Translations under genes and position numbers: made by a program
The notes under the pieces: generated by a model
The model's input: the letters and a program-made list of their open reading frames with translations, nothing else
Told to the model about the DNA's origin: nothing
Database searches by the model: none
Origin: JAIOSF01 sp963677755
GTDB taxonomy: Bacteria > Campylobacterota > Campylobacteria > Campylobacterales > Arcobacteraceae
Direction of reading: 5' to 3'
NCBI GenBank assembly: GCA_963677755.1
Contig: OY782506.1
Coordinates: 1,364,001-1,428,000, forward strand
Length of the DNA: 64,000 nt
Shown here: positions 1 to 8,726 of the stretch, one piece after another
Numbering within the stretch: position 1 is the stretch's first letter
How the letters are laid out: every line of letters starts with the position of its first letter

Positions 1-360
1 TTAGGTGTACTTGTAGGACATTTTATCATGGGATTAAATATCACTATGCCTGGTCTCATTGGTATCGTAGGACTTGCTGGGGTTATTGTAAATGATGGTA
101 TTATTATGATGGATTTTATTCAAAAAGCAAAAAATCTAGAAGAGATGAAACAATTCGCACTTTTAAGACTTCGCCCTATTCTTCTAACTTCACTTACAAC
201 TATTTTAGGTCTTAGTACCTTGATGTTTTTTGCTTCTGGTCAATCACTTATACTGCAACCTATGGCAGTTGCGTTAGGATTTGGGATACTTTGGGCTACG
301 ATTTTGAATTTGTATTATGTTCCTATGTTATATAGGATTATTTATTTGAGGAAAGAGTAA
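1..360 (+). CDS. RND-family efflux transporter, C-terminal end (5' partial)
   Basis: The open frame runs in from base 1, so the start lies outside the window; about 119 C-terminal residues are visible. They read as the last transmembrane segments of an AcrB/MexB/CzcA-type inner-membrane pump: a glycine-rich helix (GIVGLAGVIVNDGIIMMDF), the cytoplasmic loop rich in R and L (LRLRPILLTSLTTILGL), and two terminal helices ending in a short basic tail. These pumps use the proton gradient to export drugs, lipids or metals with an adaptor and a TolC channel. The substrate cannot be told from this fragment. A perfect hairpin follows the stop. Confidence 0.85.
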   Translation, partial: LGVLVGHFIMGLNITMPGLIGIVGLAGVIVNDGIIMMDFIQKAKNLEEMKQFALLRLRPILLTSLTTILGLSTLMFFASGQSLILQPMAVALGFGILWATILNLYYVPMLYRIIYLRKE

Positions 361-370
361 TCTATTACTA

Positions 371-392
371 AATAGGGATTCTAATCCCTATT
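371..392. terminator. Perfect hairpin between convergent genes
   Basis: AATAGGGATT and its exact complement AATCCCTATT are separated by two bases, just after the RND gene stop and before the end of the convergent small membrane protein gene. There is no long T-run, so a bidirectional terminator role is inferred from position. Confidence 0.5.
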
Positions 393-404
393 CTCGAATC
401 AAGT

Positions 405-653
405 TTACTTAAACTTTTTTCTTTTATACCATTTCCAAACACCATAAATACTAATAGCTATCCAAAATACTTCAATAACAGCAGAAGCCAAATTCCAAGT
501 AAAAAATAGTGAATACATTATCAATATTGCACCAAAAAGATTTAAAAACGAGTACCAAAAACCTTTCGAATCTATCCTATCAAATTGTAAAAGAAAATAT
601 GTGATAAGGACAAAAGTTACCCCTATAATACCTATAATATCACTTAAATGCAT
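405..653 (-). CDS. Small three-helix membrane protein, CBU_0592-like
   Basis: An 82-residue protein made almost wholly of three hydrophobic segments (about residues 6-25, 33-52 and 55-73), ending in a basic tail (WKWYKRKKFK). The spacing and the helix containing FLLQFDRIDSKGFWYSFLN resemble the CBU_0592/YgjV-like family of small inner-membrane proteins of unknown function. The start codon overlaps the stop of the preceding DUF234-like gene by one base (TAATG), so the two are translationally coupled. No catalytic residues are recognised. Confidence 0.6.
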   Translation of the reverse strand: MHLSDIIGIIGVTFVLITYFLLQFDRIDSKGFWYSFLNLFGAILIMYSLFFTWNLASAVIEVFWIAISIYGVWKWYKRKKFK

Positions 654-1465
654 TATATTATAAGAGCTTTCAAACTTTTTGCTGTAAAAAGTCGCAACTC
701 TTCACTTTTTAAACTTTTTAGTTCATTACTAAATCCACTCTTTGCAAAAAGTACAAAAATATCTACAGGAAGCTGAATATCTTCACACTCTTTTTTTAGA
801 TTTGTCAGAACTGATTTCTTCATCTTTGTATTTGTATATTTACAAGACCCTGCAATGATTTTACCAGAGTTTGTTTTGGCTACTAGTTCCACTTCACCCT
901 CATCATCCCAGTATCTTCCTTGTGAATAAATAGAATCATCAGCTTTAAATTGTTTTTCCAAATACTCATGACAAAGTTGCTCAAAAATATAGTTTTGGAA
1001 CTCCTCTTTTTGATTTTTAAAATTTGTGAAAAACTCTTTATAGTCCCCATCTCGTATCCCTTTAAATATTGGTGATATAAAAGCAAACCAAAATCTTAAA
1101 AAAGGTGTGGAGATGATGAGTTTTTTAGATATATCACCTTGATTTGCTTGGTTTGTAAGATGATGCATAGTTGACTCTACTTTTAAAACACCCATATCCC
1201 GAAGCTCATCTACACACTCCATACCATTTTTAAAAGAGACTTGTGCTCTTCTAAATGCAGAGTTTGTTCTTCTATCTCCTAATGCAACTCCACTTAAAAT
1301 AGCTTGGAGTAATGGATCAGAAGTGCAAAGGTCAGCTACTTGGTTTCTATAATATTTATACTCATCTAAAATCAACTCTTCTATTAGCTTTTCTATAGGA
1401 ATAGTTGTATCTATTTGTTCATCAACTCCACCAAACACGGTAAAATACTCGATAGCTTGTTCCAT
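653..1465 (-). CDS. DUF234 (PD-(D/E)XK-like) protein without an ATPase domain
   Basis: A 270-residue protein. The middle looks like a winged-helix region (about residues 60-105). The C-terminal half matches the DUF234 region normally found at the end of archaeal-type AAA ATPases: a GEVELVAK strand (190-197) followed by an SCKY strand (207-210), which has the acidic residue and lysine spacing of a PD-(D/E)XK nuclease fold. No P-loop is present, so this is the C-terminal half of such proteins standing alone. It is translationally coupled to the small membrane protein downstream. Its function is unknown. Confidence 0.55.
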   Translation of the reverse strand: MEQAIEYFTVFGGVDEQIDTTIPIEKLIEELILDEYKYYRNQVADLCTSDPLLQAILSGVALGDRRTNSAFRRAQVSFKNGMECVDELRDMGVLKVESTMHHLTNQANQGDISKKLIISTPFLRFWFAFISPIFKGIRDGDYKEFFTNFKNQKEEFQNYIFEQLCHEYLEKQFKADDSIYSQGRYWDDEGEVELVAKTNSGKIIAGSCKYTNTKMKKSVLTNLKKECEDIQLPVDIFVLFAKSGFSNELKSLKSEELRLFTAKSLKALII

Positions 1466-1628
1466 ATCTTTAAAATTGTTTTTGTTATAAAATGTTGAAA
1501 ATTGTTCTTGTAGTGTTTGATCTATTGAAATTATAATCTATCCTTTTTTGTCTCTTAATTGTAATAATTATACCATAATATTATAATATCTTTGATACAA
1601 TCCAAAGAGTAAAAAACAAAGGCAAATA

Positions 1629-1907
1629 ATGAAAAAATGTGATGTACAATTAAAAGAACTGATAGAAACTGTAGTATTACCTGATATTGAAGATAGTATT
1701 GATTATATATTTGAACAAATTGCAGAAAAAAAAGATGCGAGTGAAGAGTTGAACAAAGAGTTAGCTCAGATGCATGAGATGAGAGATGATTTTAATGAAA
1801 TTTTAAAAGATATTGAAAATAGAGAATTAGAAAAAGAAGAGTGTCAAGAGCTTTATGAAGGTATAAAAGCTATGATTGACGAAATGGAACTAGACGAAGA
1901 GATCTAG
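1629..1907 (+). CDS. Small acidic coiled-coil protein, unknown
   Basis: A 92-residue, strongly acidic and highly helical protein with heptad-like spacing through most of its length (about residues 25-88). It has no cysteines beyond two isolated ones, no signal peptide and no membrane segment. A purine-rich ribosome site (AAAGG) precedes the ATG. It ends one base from the convergent Fur-family gene. I do not recognise the family; a structural or partner-binding role is the most that can be said. Confidence 0.55.
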   Translation: MKKCDVQLKELIETVVLPDIEDSIDYIFEQIAEKKDASEELNKELAQMHEMRDDFNEILKDIENRELEKEECQELYEGIKAMIDEMELDEEI

Positions 1908-1908
1908 T

Positions 1909-2271
1909 TTAAGAGAGGCAAGTTTTGCACTTGCCATTTACGATTACATTATTTATTAAATATCCATCTAGTTTAATATCTAACTTTTCTAAACACTCTA
2001 CTTTATTGCATTCTGTACACACAAAATGCGCGTGGGGTTTAAGTTTTAATTCAAAATATCTTTTTTTATCATTTGATTCAAAAGAATCAATTATCCCCTC
2101 CTCTTCAAATAGGGAAATATTTCTATAAAAAGTTGCTTTATCCATAGAGATATGAAGCTTTATATCCTCGTAACTTAAAGGCTTTTTTGCATTTTCAAAT
2201 ATCTCTATAAGAGCTATTCTTGCACTTGTCAATTTAATTTTTTTGTTTTTTATTTTATCTTCTATTGTCAT
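1909..2271 (-). CDS. Fur-family metal-responsive repressor (short form)
   Basis: A 120-residue Fur-superfamily regulator. The N-terminal winged helix ends in the DKATFYRNISLFEEEGI recognition region. The metal-binding domain has the HAHFVCTECNKVE motif and a second CxxC (CKTC) four residues from the end, together giving the structural zinc site CxxC...CxxC. At about 120 residues it is shorter than typical Fur (about 150), closer to Zur/PerR-like short members. The metal it senses cannot be assigned from sequence. The gene sits alone upstream of bamD, which is divergently transcribed. Confidence 0.8.
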   Translation of the reverse strand: MTIEDKIKNKKIKLTSARIALIEIFENAKKPLSYEDIKLHISMDKATFYRNISLFEEEGIIDSFESNDKKRYFELKLKPHAHFVCTECNKVECLEKLDIKLDGYLINNVIVNGKCKTCLS

Positions 2272-2369
2272 AAAAGTATTATAACAGATTAATCTTATTG
2301 AATTATTTTTTCTATTTTAACTTTCATTTTGGATTTATTGGATAAAATCTTATTTTTAAAAGGATAATA

Positions 2370-3020
2370 ATGAAACAACAAATTTTTAAATTAATCTTAT
2401 TAGCTACAGTTGCATATAGTTTTATAGGATGTGGACAAAAAAACGAAATAAAAGAATACAATAAACCAGCAATTTACTGGTACAATAAAATGATAAAACA
2501 AATATCTAGCTACGACCTTGATGGTGCTGATGATACTTTTACATCATTAGAATCAGAACACAGAAATTCTCCTTTTATTCCAGGAGCTATGATGATTATA
2601 GCTACAGCACATATGGAAGAGGAAGAGTATGCTATGGCAAACTATTATCTTGATGAATACCTTAAAAGATTTAGTTTAAAAAGAGATGCTGATTATATTC
2701 GTTACCTAAAAATTAAATCTAATTTTTTAGCATTTAAAAGTCAATATCGAGAACAAAACCTTTTGGATGAAACACTTATCAAAACAAATGAGTTTTTACA
2801 AAAGTATCCTCATTCTGAATACGTACATTTAGTACAAACAATGCAAGCAAGACTTCTTATGGCTCGTTCATTATTTGATAAAGAGATAGCTGAACTCTAT
2901 GGAAGAATAGACCAACCAGTAGCAAAAGAATTTTATGAAAATAAAGCTTCAAAAAATTGGAAAGATATAGAAAGTATTGAGGATATAAATGTACCTTGGT
3001 ACAGAGCTATATTTGAATAA
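2370..3020 (+). CDS. bamD: Outer membrane assembly lipoprotein BamD
   Basis: A 216-residue lipoprotein with an N-terminal hydrophobic signal and a lipobox ending at C21 (SFIGC). The rest is helical TPR-like repeats typical of BamD/YfiO, including a FIPGAMMIIATAHM helix and the NYYLDEYLKRF repeat. BamD is the essential partner of BamA in folding outer membrane beta-barrel proteins. It lies 13 bases upstream of lon; the bamD-lon adjacency is common in Campylobacterota and supports the call. Confidence 0.85.
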   Translation: MKQQIFKLILLATVAYSFIGCGQKNEIKEYNKPAIYWYNKMIKQISSYDLDGADDTFTSLESEHRNSPFIPGAMMIIATAHMEEEEYAMANYYLDEYLKRFSLKRDADYIRYLKIKSNFLAFKSQYREQNLLDETLIKTNEFLQKYPHSEYVHLVQTMQARLLMARSLFDKEIAELYGRIDQPVAKEFYENKASKNWKDIESIEDINVPWYRAIFE

Positions 3021-3033
3021 GGAATTATAAACT

Positions 3034-5373
3034 ATGAAATTAGCAGATTACGACAGTTTCCCAGATAGACTACCTATCCTTATAGAACAATCTATGTTCT
3101 TGTACCCTTTTATGATTGCACCTATTTTTATTGATGATGAACAAAATATAAATGCAGTTGAGTACGCTATAAATAATAATAAACTTATAACTGTAGCAGT
3201 AAGTAAAGAAAAAACAGCCAATGAGTTCTACAATGTAGCTGTTGTTGGAAATATTATGAGAAAAATTACTTTACCCGATGGGAGAGTAAAAGTATTATTT
3301 CAAGGGTTAGAAAAAGTAGAAATAAAAGAGGTAGTAAGTGGTTCACCTTTAATAGCTATTGTTGATGTATTGCCAAACCTTCCATACGATGAAAAAGAGA
3401 TAAAAGCACTCTTAGAAGTATTAAAATCAAATGTAAATAGACTTTCAAAATTAAATCCAAAATTCCCAGCAGATTTAATCAAAACAATACAAGAAAGTAG
3501 TGACCCAATTAGAATTGCCGATTTAGTTTCTTCTGTAATACAAATCTCAAATAAAGATGCATATACATTATTTAAAGAAACAGATATAAATAAAAGACTT
3601 CTAGGAATAATAGAACATATCAAACAAGATATAGAAACTTTTAAATTAAAAAACGAGATTAATAAAAAAGTAAACACAAACCTTGATAAACATCAAAAAG
3701 ATTATGTTTTAAGAGAACAACTAAGAACTATCCAAAAAGAACTTGGTGGAGATAACAGTAAAGATAAAGAGATTTTAGAGTTTAGAAAAAAACTCAAAGC
3801 TTTAAAACCTCATATGCCAAAAGCTGGATATAAAGAGACAAAAAAACAAATAGATAAACTTAGTAGAATACATCCAGACAGTGGTGATGCTTCTACTCTT
3901 CAATCTTATATTGAATCAGTTTTAGAGATACCATTTGGTCAAAAAGCAAAAGAAAAGTTTGATGTAGAACATGTAGAAGATCAACTCAATATTGATCACT
4001 ATGCACTAAAAGAACCAAAAGATAGAATCATAGAATACTTTGCAGTTAAACAACTTCTTGAGCAAAGAGAGATAAAAACAAGCAAAGATAATAGTACAGT
4101 TCTTTGTTTTGTAGGTCCTCCAGGAGTTGGTAAAACTTCATTAGCAAACTCAATAGCAAGTGCCTTAGATAGACCTCTTGTAAGGATAGCTTTAGGAGGA
4201 ATGGAAGATGTCAATGAACTACGAGGTCATAGAAGAACTTATGTAGGTTCAATGCCAGGAAGAATTGTACATGGATTTACAACGGCAAAAAAAATGAATC
4301 CTGTAATAGTGTTAGATGAGATTGATAAAATTGGAGCAAATCATAGGGGAGATCCTAGTGCTGTGATGCTTGAAATTCTTGATCCAGAACAAAATCACGC
4401 TTTTAGAGACTTATATCTAAACTTTGAGATTGATTTAAGTTCATGTATCTTTATAGCTACTGCAAATAATGCGGGTAAAATTCCAGCTCCACTTAGAGAT
4501 AGAATGGAATTCATAAATATCAGTAGTTATACTCCAAATGAAAAATTTCACATTGCTTCAAACTATCTTATCCCTCAAGAGTTAAAAAAGCATGGTTTGA
4601 AAAAAACAGAAGTAAATTTAAGTGATCCAACTATTGAACTTATCATTGAAAAGTTTACAAGAGAGGCTGGAGTACGAAATTTACGAAGAGTATTTAGTAA
4701 ACTTTATAGAAAAGCAGCCAAAGAACTTGTATATAATCATGATTTAAAAAAAGTGACAATCAATACAAAAAACATAGAAGAGTATCTAGATAATCCAGTA
4801 TTTGAGATAGATCCTGCAGATAAAACAAATAGTGTAGGAGTTGTAAATGGTTTAGCATGGACTAGTGTTGGTGGAGATGTTTTAAAAATAGAGACTGTCA
4901 AGTTTGCAGGAAAAGGAAACTTATCACTTACTGGAAATATGGGTGATGTTATGAAAGAGAGTGCTAGAATTGCACATAGTGTTGTAAAGGGTTTGATAGA
5001 TAAGAAAAAACTCAAAAATGCAACATTTAAGAACTATGATATTCATATGCATATCCCTGAAGGTGCTACTCCAAAAGATGGACCAAGTGCAGGTATTGCT
5101 ATGAGTTTAGTTATTGCATCAATTTTATCAAATAGAAAGATAGATTCAACTTTAGCAATGACAGGTGAAGTAACACTAACAGGAAAAGTTCTTCCAATTG
5201 GTGGACTTAAAGAAAAGTTAATTGCAGCATACAAAGCGAAGATGAAAAAAGTTTTAATTCCAGAAAAAAACTTTAAAAGAGATTTAAAAGATATCCCTAG
5301 TGAAGTAAAAGAAAATATGGAAATTATAGCTGTAAAAAAAGTTGAAGAGGTACTTGAACACGGTTTAGTATAA
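3034..5373 (+). CDS. lon: ATP-dependent protease Lon
   Basis: A 779-residue protein of normal length. It has the LonN substrate domain, Walker A GPPGVGKT at about 361-368, Walker B with D428-E429 (VLDEIDKIG), and the C-terminal protease domain with catalytic S685 in PKDGPSAG and the lysine K728 in GGLKEK, 43 residues later as expected. Lon degrades misfolded and regulatory proteins in the cytoplasm. The ribosome site AAGGA precedes the ATG. The gene follows bamD directly and is followed after one base by a small membrane protein gene, so the three probably share a transcript. Confidence 0.97.
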   Translation: MKLADYDSFPDRLPILIEQSMFLYPFMIAPIFIDDEQNINAVEYAINNNKLITVAVSKEKTANEFYNVAVVGNIMRKITLPDGRVKVLFQGLEKVEIKEVVSGSPLIAIVDVLPNLPYDEKEIKALLEVLKSNVNRLSKLNPKFPADLIKTIQESSDPIRIADLVSSVIQISNKDAYTLFKETDINKRLLGIIEHIKQDIETFKLKNEINKKVNTNLDKHQKDYVLREQLRTIQKELGGDNSKDKEILEFRKKLKALKPHMPKAGYKETKKQIDKLSRIHPDSGDASTLQSYIESVLEIPFGQKAKEKFDVEHVEDQLNIDHYALKEPKDRIIEYFAVKQLLEQREIKTSKDNSTVLCFVGPPGVGKTSLANSIASALDRPLVRIALGGMEDVNELRGHRRTYVGSMPGRIVHGFTTAKKMNPVIVLDEIDKIGANHRGDPSAVMLEILDPEQNHAFRDLYLNFEIDLSSCIFIATANNAGKIPAPLRDRMEFINISSYTPNEKFHIASNYLIPQELKKHGLKKTEVNLSDPTIELIIEKFTREAGVRNLRRVFSKLYRKAAKELVYNHDLKKVTINTKNIEEYLDNPVFEIDPADKTNSVGVVNGLAWTSVGGDVLKIETVKFAGKGNLSLTGNMGDVMKESARIAHSVVKGLIDKKKLKNATFKNYDIHMHIPEGATPKDGPSAGIAMSLVIASILSNRKIDSTLAMTGEVTLTGKVLPIGGLKEKLIAAYKAKMKKVLIPEKNFKRDLKDIPSEVKENMEIIAVKKVEEVLEHGLV

Positions 5374-5374
5374 A

Positions 5375-5665
5375 ATGAATACAGATAGAATAAAAGAGAT
5401 AAAAAAACTACAAGTCGATGGGTATAGAGTTCAAAGAAGTCAAAGTGTAGTTTTAAATAATCTTTATGCTATCGTAACTATTGTAACAATCTGTATCTCT
5501 GTGATTTTTTACAATGTTTATATAGTTCCTGCACAAAAAGCAAAAGAGCAAAAAGAACTCCAAGCTAAAAAACATCAAGAATATTTAGAATTACGAGCCA
5601 AACAAATCGCACTTTCCCATAAACTCAACACTCCAATAAAAAAAGAGGCAGAAGATGCAAAATAG
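5375..5665 (+). CDS. Small single-pass membrane protein, unknown
   Basis: A 96-residue protein with a basic N-terminus, one transmembrane helix (about residues 27-49) and a long charged, lysine- and glutamate-rich helical tail that could form a coiled coil. The stop of lon is one base upstream, and the last 11 bases overlap the start of the rhomboid gene, so it is in a lon operon. The family is not recognised. Confidence 0.6.
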   Translation: MNTDRIKEIKKLQVDGYRVQRSQSVVLNNLYAIVTIVTICISVIFYNVYIVPAQKAKEQKELQAKKHQEYLELRAKQIALSHKLNTPIKKEAEDAK

Positions 5666-6179
5666 AATTTTAACTGTCACAAACATAATTATTCTTTTAA
5701 ATGTTATTATGTTTGCTATACAAAATAGTATTTATAATGGTATTTTATATTTTGGATTAAATATCTACTTTTTCACCAATTCACTATATTATCAACTTCT
5801 TTCAACAATGTTTGTTCATGGTGGTATTGCACATATAATGATGAATATGTTTGTATTATATCAATTTGGGAATGTTATAGAAAGAATTGTTGGTATTCCT
5901 AAATTTCTACTTCTTTATTTCATAGGTGGAATTTTGACCTCTATTGGAAGTTTAGCGTATATGTATATTACAGGTGATTGGGCAAACTTAGTGGGAGCTA
6001 GTGGTGCTATTAGTGTACTTCTTGGTTGGTTTGCACTTAAAGATACTTATCAGAGAAAAGGGATAATAGTATGGGTATTACTAATCTCTTTTGCACCACT
6101 ACTTTTAGGGATGCCAATTGCTTGGTATTCTCACCTTATTGGTTTTGCTCTTGGTTGGATTATGGGATATATTCTTTAA
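5655..6179 (+). CDS. Rhomboid family intramembrane serine protease
   Basis: A 174-residue, six-helix membrane protein. It has the HGG...AHIMMNM helix (H55, H60, N64), the catalytic serine S116 in GASGA, and the catalytic histidine H160 in the last helix (SHLIGFALGW), completing the Ser-His dyad. Rhomboids cleave transmembrane helices inside the bilayer; the bacterial substrates are rarely known. It overlaps the preceding small gene by 11 bases and is the last gene of the bamD-lon group. Confidence 0.9.
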   Translation: MQNRILTVTNIIILLNVIMFAIQNSIYNGILYFGLNIYFFTNSLYYQLLSTMFVHGGIAHIMMNMFVLYQFGNVIERIVGIPKFLLLYFIGGILTSIGSLAYMYITGDWANLVGASGAISVLLGWFALKDTYQRKGIIVWVLLISFAPLLLGMPIAWYSHLIGFALGWIMGYIL

Positions 6180-6212
6180 CAACTTATCATAAATTTAAAT
6201 AAAACAATTCCA

Positions 6213-6234
6213 TTACTTACATAAAAGTAAGTAA
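6213..6234. promoter_or_regulatory. 8-bp palindromic operator candidate upstream of nitroreductase
   Basis: TTACTTAC and GTAAGTAA form a perfect inverted repeat with a 6-bp spacer, 66 bp upstream of the nitroreductase start. The core CATTACTTACA recurs at 6266-6276. Such sites often bind a dimeric redox-sensing repressor (HxlR, MarR or TetR type); no such regulator gene lies beside it, so the binder is unknown. Confidence 0.55.
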
Positions 6235-6299
6235 GGTAAATTTAAGTAAATCAACATTATACTTTCATTACTTACAAAAAATACAGTAAAGGGAATATT

Positions 6300-6953
6300 A
6301 TGGAAAAAAGATTTATGGAAGCGATGCAATTTAGACATGCAACAAAAGAGTTTGATAGTGAAAAAAAAATTAGTGATGAGGATTTTAATACTATTTTAGA
6401 ATATGGAATTTTAAGTCCTAGTTCATTTGGGTTTGAGCCTTGGAGATTTGTGATTGTTCAAGATACAGCTTTACGAGAAAAGATGAAAGAGTTCACTTGG
6501 GGAGCACAAGGAACACTTTTAACAGCTAGTCATTTTGTAATAATTTTAGCAAGAAAAGAAAATAGTATGAGATATGATAAACAATATATCAAAGATATGT
6601 TAGCATACAAAGAATTACCCCAAGATGTACAAGAGATGTACCTACAATTTTATGAAAAATTCCAAAAAGAGGATTTTAACCTACTTGAAAATCAAAGAGC
6701 ATTATTTGATTGGGCTAGTAAACAAACATACATAGCTATGGCAAATATGATGACAGGAGCTGCTGCTATGGGGATAGATTCTTGCCCAACTGAAGGATTT
6801 GATATAAAATTAGCAAATGAGTTTATAGCAAAAGAGTTAAAGATAGATACAAATGAATATGGTGTTTCTGTAATGGTACCCTTTGGATATAGAAAAAATG
6901 AACCAAGAGGGAAATCAAGACAAAGTATAGATAGTGTAACACAATGGCATTAA
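6300..6953 (+). CDS. NAD(P)H-dependent nitroreductase-family flavoprotein
   Basis: A 217-residue protein of the NfsB/YdgI type. It has the N-terminal FMN-binding RHATKEFD stretch, the SPSSFGFEPWRFVIV segment, and the C-terminal VPFGYRKNEPRGKSRQ phosphate-contacting tail. These enzymes reduce nitroaromatics, quinones or similar electrophiles with NAD(P)H and FMN. The gene stands alone between a lon operon and a convergent aldo/keto reductase. The palindrome upstream suggests induction by an electrophile- or redox-sensing repressor. Confidence 0.88.
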   Translation: MEKRFMEAMQFRHATKEFDSEKKISDEDFNTILEYGILSPSSFGFEPWRFVIVQDTALREKMKEFTWGAQGTLLTASHFVIILARKENSMRYDKQYIKDMLAYKELPQDVQEMYLQFYEKFQKEDFNLLENQRALFDWASKQTYIAMANMMTGAAAMGIDSCPTEGFDIKLANEFIAKELKIDTNEYGVSVMVPFGYRKNEPRGKSRQSIDSVTQWH

Positions 6954-6982
6954 TCCAATAAAATAATCCCTAAATTTAGCAC

Positions 6983-7019
6983 CTAAGTAAAATATCTTTT
7001 TTTAAGCTATTTTACTTAG
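6983..7019. terminator. 12-bp inverted repeat between convergent genes
   Basis: CTAAGTAAAATA (6983-6994) is matched perfectly by TATTTTACTTAG (7008-7019) around a 13-base loop that includes a run of seven T. It lies between the convergent nitroreductase and aldo/keto reductase genes and can end transcription from both sides. Confidence 0.7.
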
Positions 7020-7035
7020 TTTAATTAATAGAAAA

Positions 7036-8055
7036 TTACCCCATAGGATACATGATTTCTAATTGTATCTGTTTTATTTTTTCCATAGTCTCACTATTTA
7101 ATTTCACATCAAATGCAGCAAATGAGTCATCCAACTGCTCTACTGTTCTAGCACCTATTATAGTTGATGCAACAAAATCAAACTGTTTTGAATAAGCAAC
7201 AGCAAGTGTTACAGGTGAGATATTTAACTCTTTTGCAATTTCAATATATTTTGCAGTTGTTAAGAGTGATTTTTCATTTACAAATCGTGTTGCTTGTCCT
7301 TTAATTCTAGGATTATCACTTTTTAAATAGTCTGAATACCTTGCAACCTCTGGATAAAATTTTCCATTGTATTTTCCACTTAAAACACCACCTGCAATTG
7401 GGGAATATGGCAATAGCGATATTTGCTCTTTTTTACATACATCTGCCAACTCATCTAAAAATCGTGGATTATTCAAAGAAAAATTATTTTGAATAGATTC
7501 AAATCTACTTATTCCTAATCTTTTCGATGTTTCATTTGCTTTTGTTAATCCATAGGCACTATCATTTGAAGTTCCTAGGTATCTTACTTTCCCCTCTTGC
7601 ACCAACTCTTCAAAAGCTTTAAGTGACTCTTCAATAGGTACAATAGTATCTGGCCAATGCATTTGATACAAATCTATATAATCAGTCCCAAGACGCTTTA
7701 AACTCCCCTCAATAGCTTTTTTAATATGAAACTTATCAATAGCAGTCATTCCATGTCTTGTAGGTGGTACAAACCACCCATTAGCAGCACCTGCTACTTT
7801 TGAAGCAATGATTAATTTATCTCTTTGTTTCCCTTTGAGCCATTTCCCTATAATCTCTTCAGTACGACCCATATATTTTGCATCTGGTGGTATTGGATAT
7901 ATTTCAGCTGTATCAAAAAAGTTAATTCCTCTATCAATTGCTTTATCCATAATTTTAAAAGACTCTTTTTCATCACTCCAAGAACCAAAACTCATAGTTC
8001 CTAAACAAATTGGTGTAACTCTTAAACCTGTTCTTCCTATATATCTGTACTCCAT
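7036..8055 (-). CDS. Aldo/keto reductase, Tas-like
   Basis: A 339-residue TIM-barrel oxidoreductase with the full catalytic tetrad: D48 and Y53 in FFDTAEIYP, K86 in IIASKVAG, and H133 in LYQMHWPD. The AEIYPIPP loop resembles the Tas subfamily. The C-terminal NADPH-binding segment (STIIGARTVEQLDDSF) is intact. It reduces aldehydes or ketones; the substrate is unknown. It is a single gene with its own promoter, divergent from the PhnA-like gene. Confidence 0.88.
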   Translation of the reverse strand: MEYRYIGRTGLRVTPICLGTMSFGSWSDEKESFKIMDKAIDRGINFFDTAEIYPIPPDAKYMGRTEEIIGKWLKGKQRDKLIIASKVAGAANGWFVPPTRHGMTAIDKFHIKKAIEGSLKRLGTDYIDLYQMHWPDTIVPIEESLKAFEELVQEGKVRYLGTSNDSAYGLTKANETSKRLGISRFESIQNNFSLNNPRFLDELADVCKKEQISLLPYSPIAGGVLSGKYNGKFYPEVARYSDYLKSDNPRIKGQATRFVNEKSLLTTAKYIEIAKELNISPVTLAVAYSKQFDFVASTIIGARTVEQLDDSFAAFDVKLNSETMEKIKQIQLEIMYPMG

Positions 8056-8118
8056 TTCTAAACCTTTTATTCACTTTTCGCTATAATACCGAAAAATTAA
8101 TATAAAGGCAATCAATAT

Positions 8119-8676
8119 ATGAGTTTAGAAGAAACATTAAACAAAAGAAGTGGTGGAGTTTGTGAGCTTTGTGGTTCAACAGAAGATTTAAAAGTTTATG
8201 AGGTAAACCCAAGTGATGGAAGTGTAGATAAAGCAATTTTAACATGTGGAAAATGTCATGAAGAACTACAAAATATGGATAACTTAGATGAAACACACTG
8301 GCACTGTTTAAATGATAGTATGTGGAGTGAAGTTGATGCAGTTAAAGTAGTAGCATATAGAGTTTTAAAAACACTAAATAATCAAGACCTATTAGATATG
8401 ATGTATCTTGAAGATGATGTAAAAGCTTGGGCAGAAGAGGGACTTTTTGAAGAGGAAAATAAAGTTATACACAAAGATAGTAACGGTGTTACTTTAAATG
8501 CTGGAGATACAGTAAGTATTATTAAAGACCTTGATGTAAAAGGGACTGGATTTACTGCTAAAAGAGGAACTGCTGTAAGAAATATATCTTTGCCACATGA
8601 TGATGCAGAGCATATTGAAGGTAGAGTGAATGGTGTGAAAATTATGATATTAACAAAATACCTTAAAAAAGTATAA
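8119..8676 (+). CDS. PhnA-family zinc-ribbon protein
   Basis: A 185-residue protein with an N-terminal zinc ribbon (C15/C18 in CELC and C43/C46 in CGKC) and a C-terminal PhnA domain with the GDTVSIIKDLDVKG and RGTAVRNI beta strands. Despite its historical name, the family is not shown to act in phosphonate breakdown and its role is uncertain. The ribbon, the central acidic helix region and the C-terminal barrel are complete. It is monocistronic, followed by an HDOD gene. Confidence 0.85.
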   Translation: MSLEETLNKRSGGVCELCGSTEDLKVYEVNPSDGSVDKAILTCGKCHEELQNMDNLDETHWHCLNDSMWSEVDAVKVVAYRVLKTLNNQDLLDMMYLEDDVKAWAEEGLFEEENKVIHKDSNGVTLNAGDTVSIIKDLDVKGTGFTAKRGTAVRNISLPHDDAEHIEGRVNGVKIMILTKYLKKV

Positions 8677-8726
8677 GTTATATTGTAGTATAATGAAGAT
8701 ACAAAAAAATAATTTAGGATATTTCA

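Noticed and set aside
883..1086. Minus-strand frame inside the DUF234 gene
   Set aside because: It is a shadow of the larger gene in another frame, with no supporting signals.
8081..8296. Minus-strand frame opposite the PhnA-like gene
   Set aside because: Leucine/histidine-rich composition is that of an antisense shadow; the PhnA gene on the plus strand explains the DNA.
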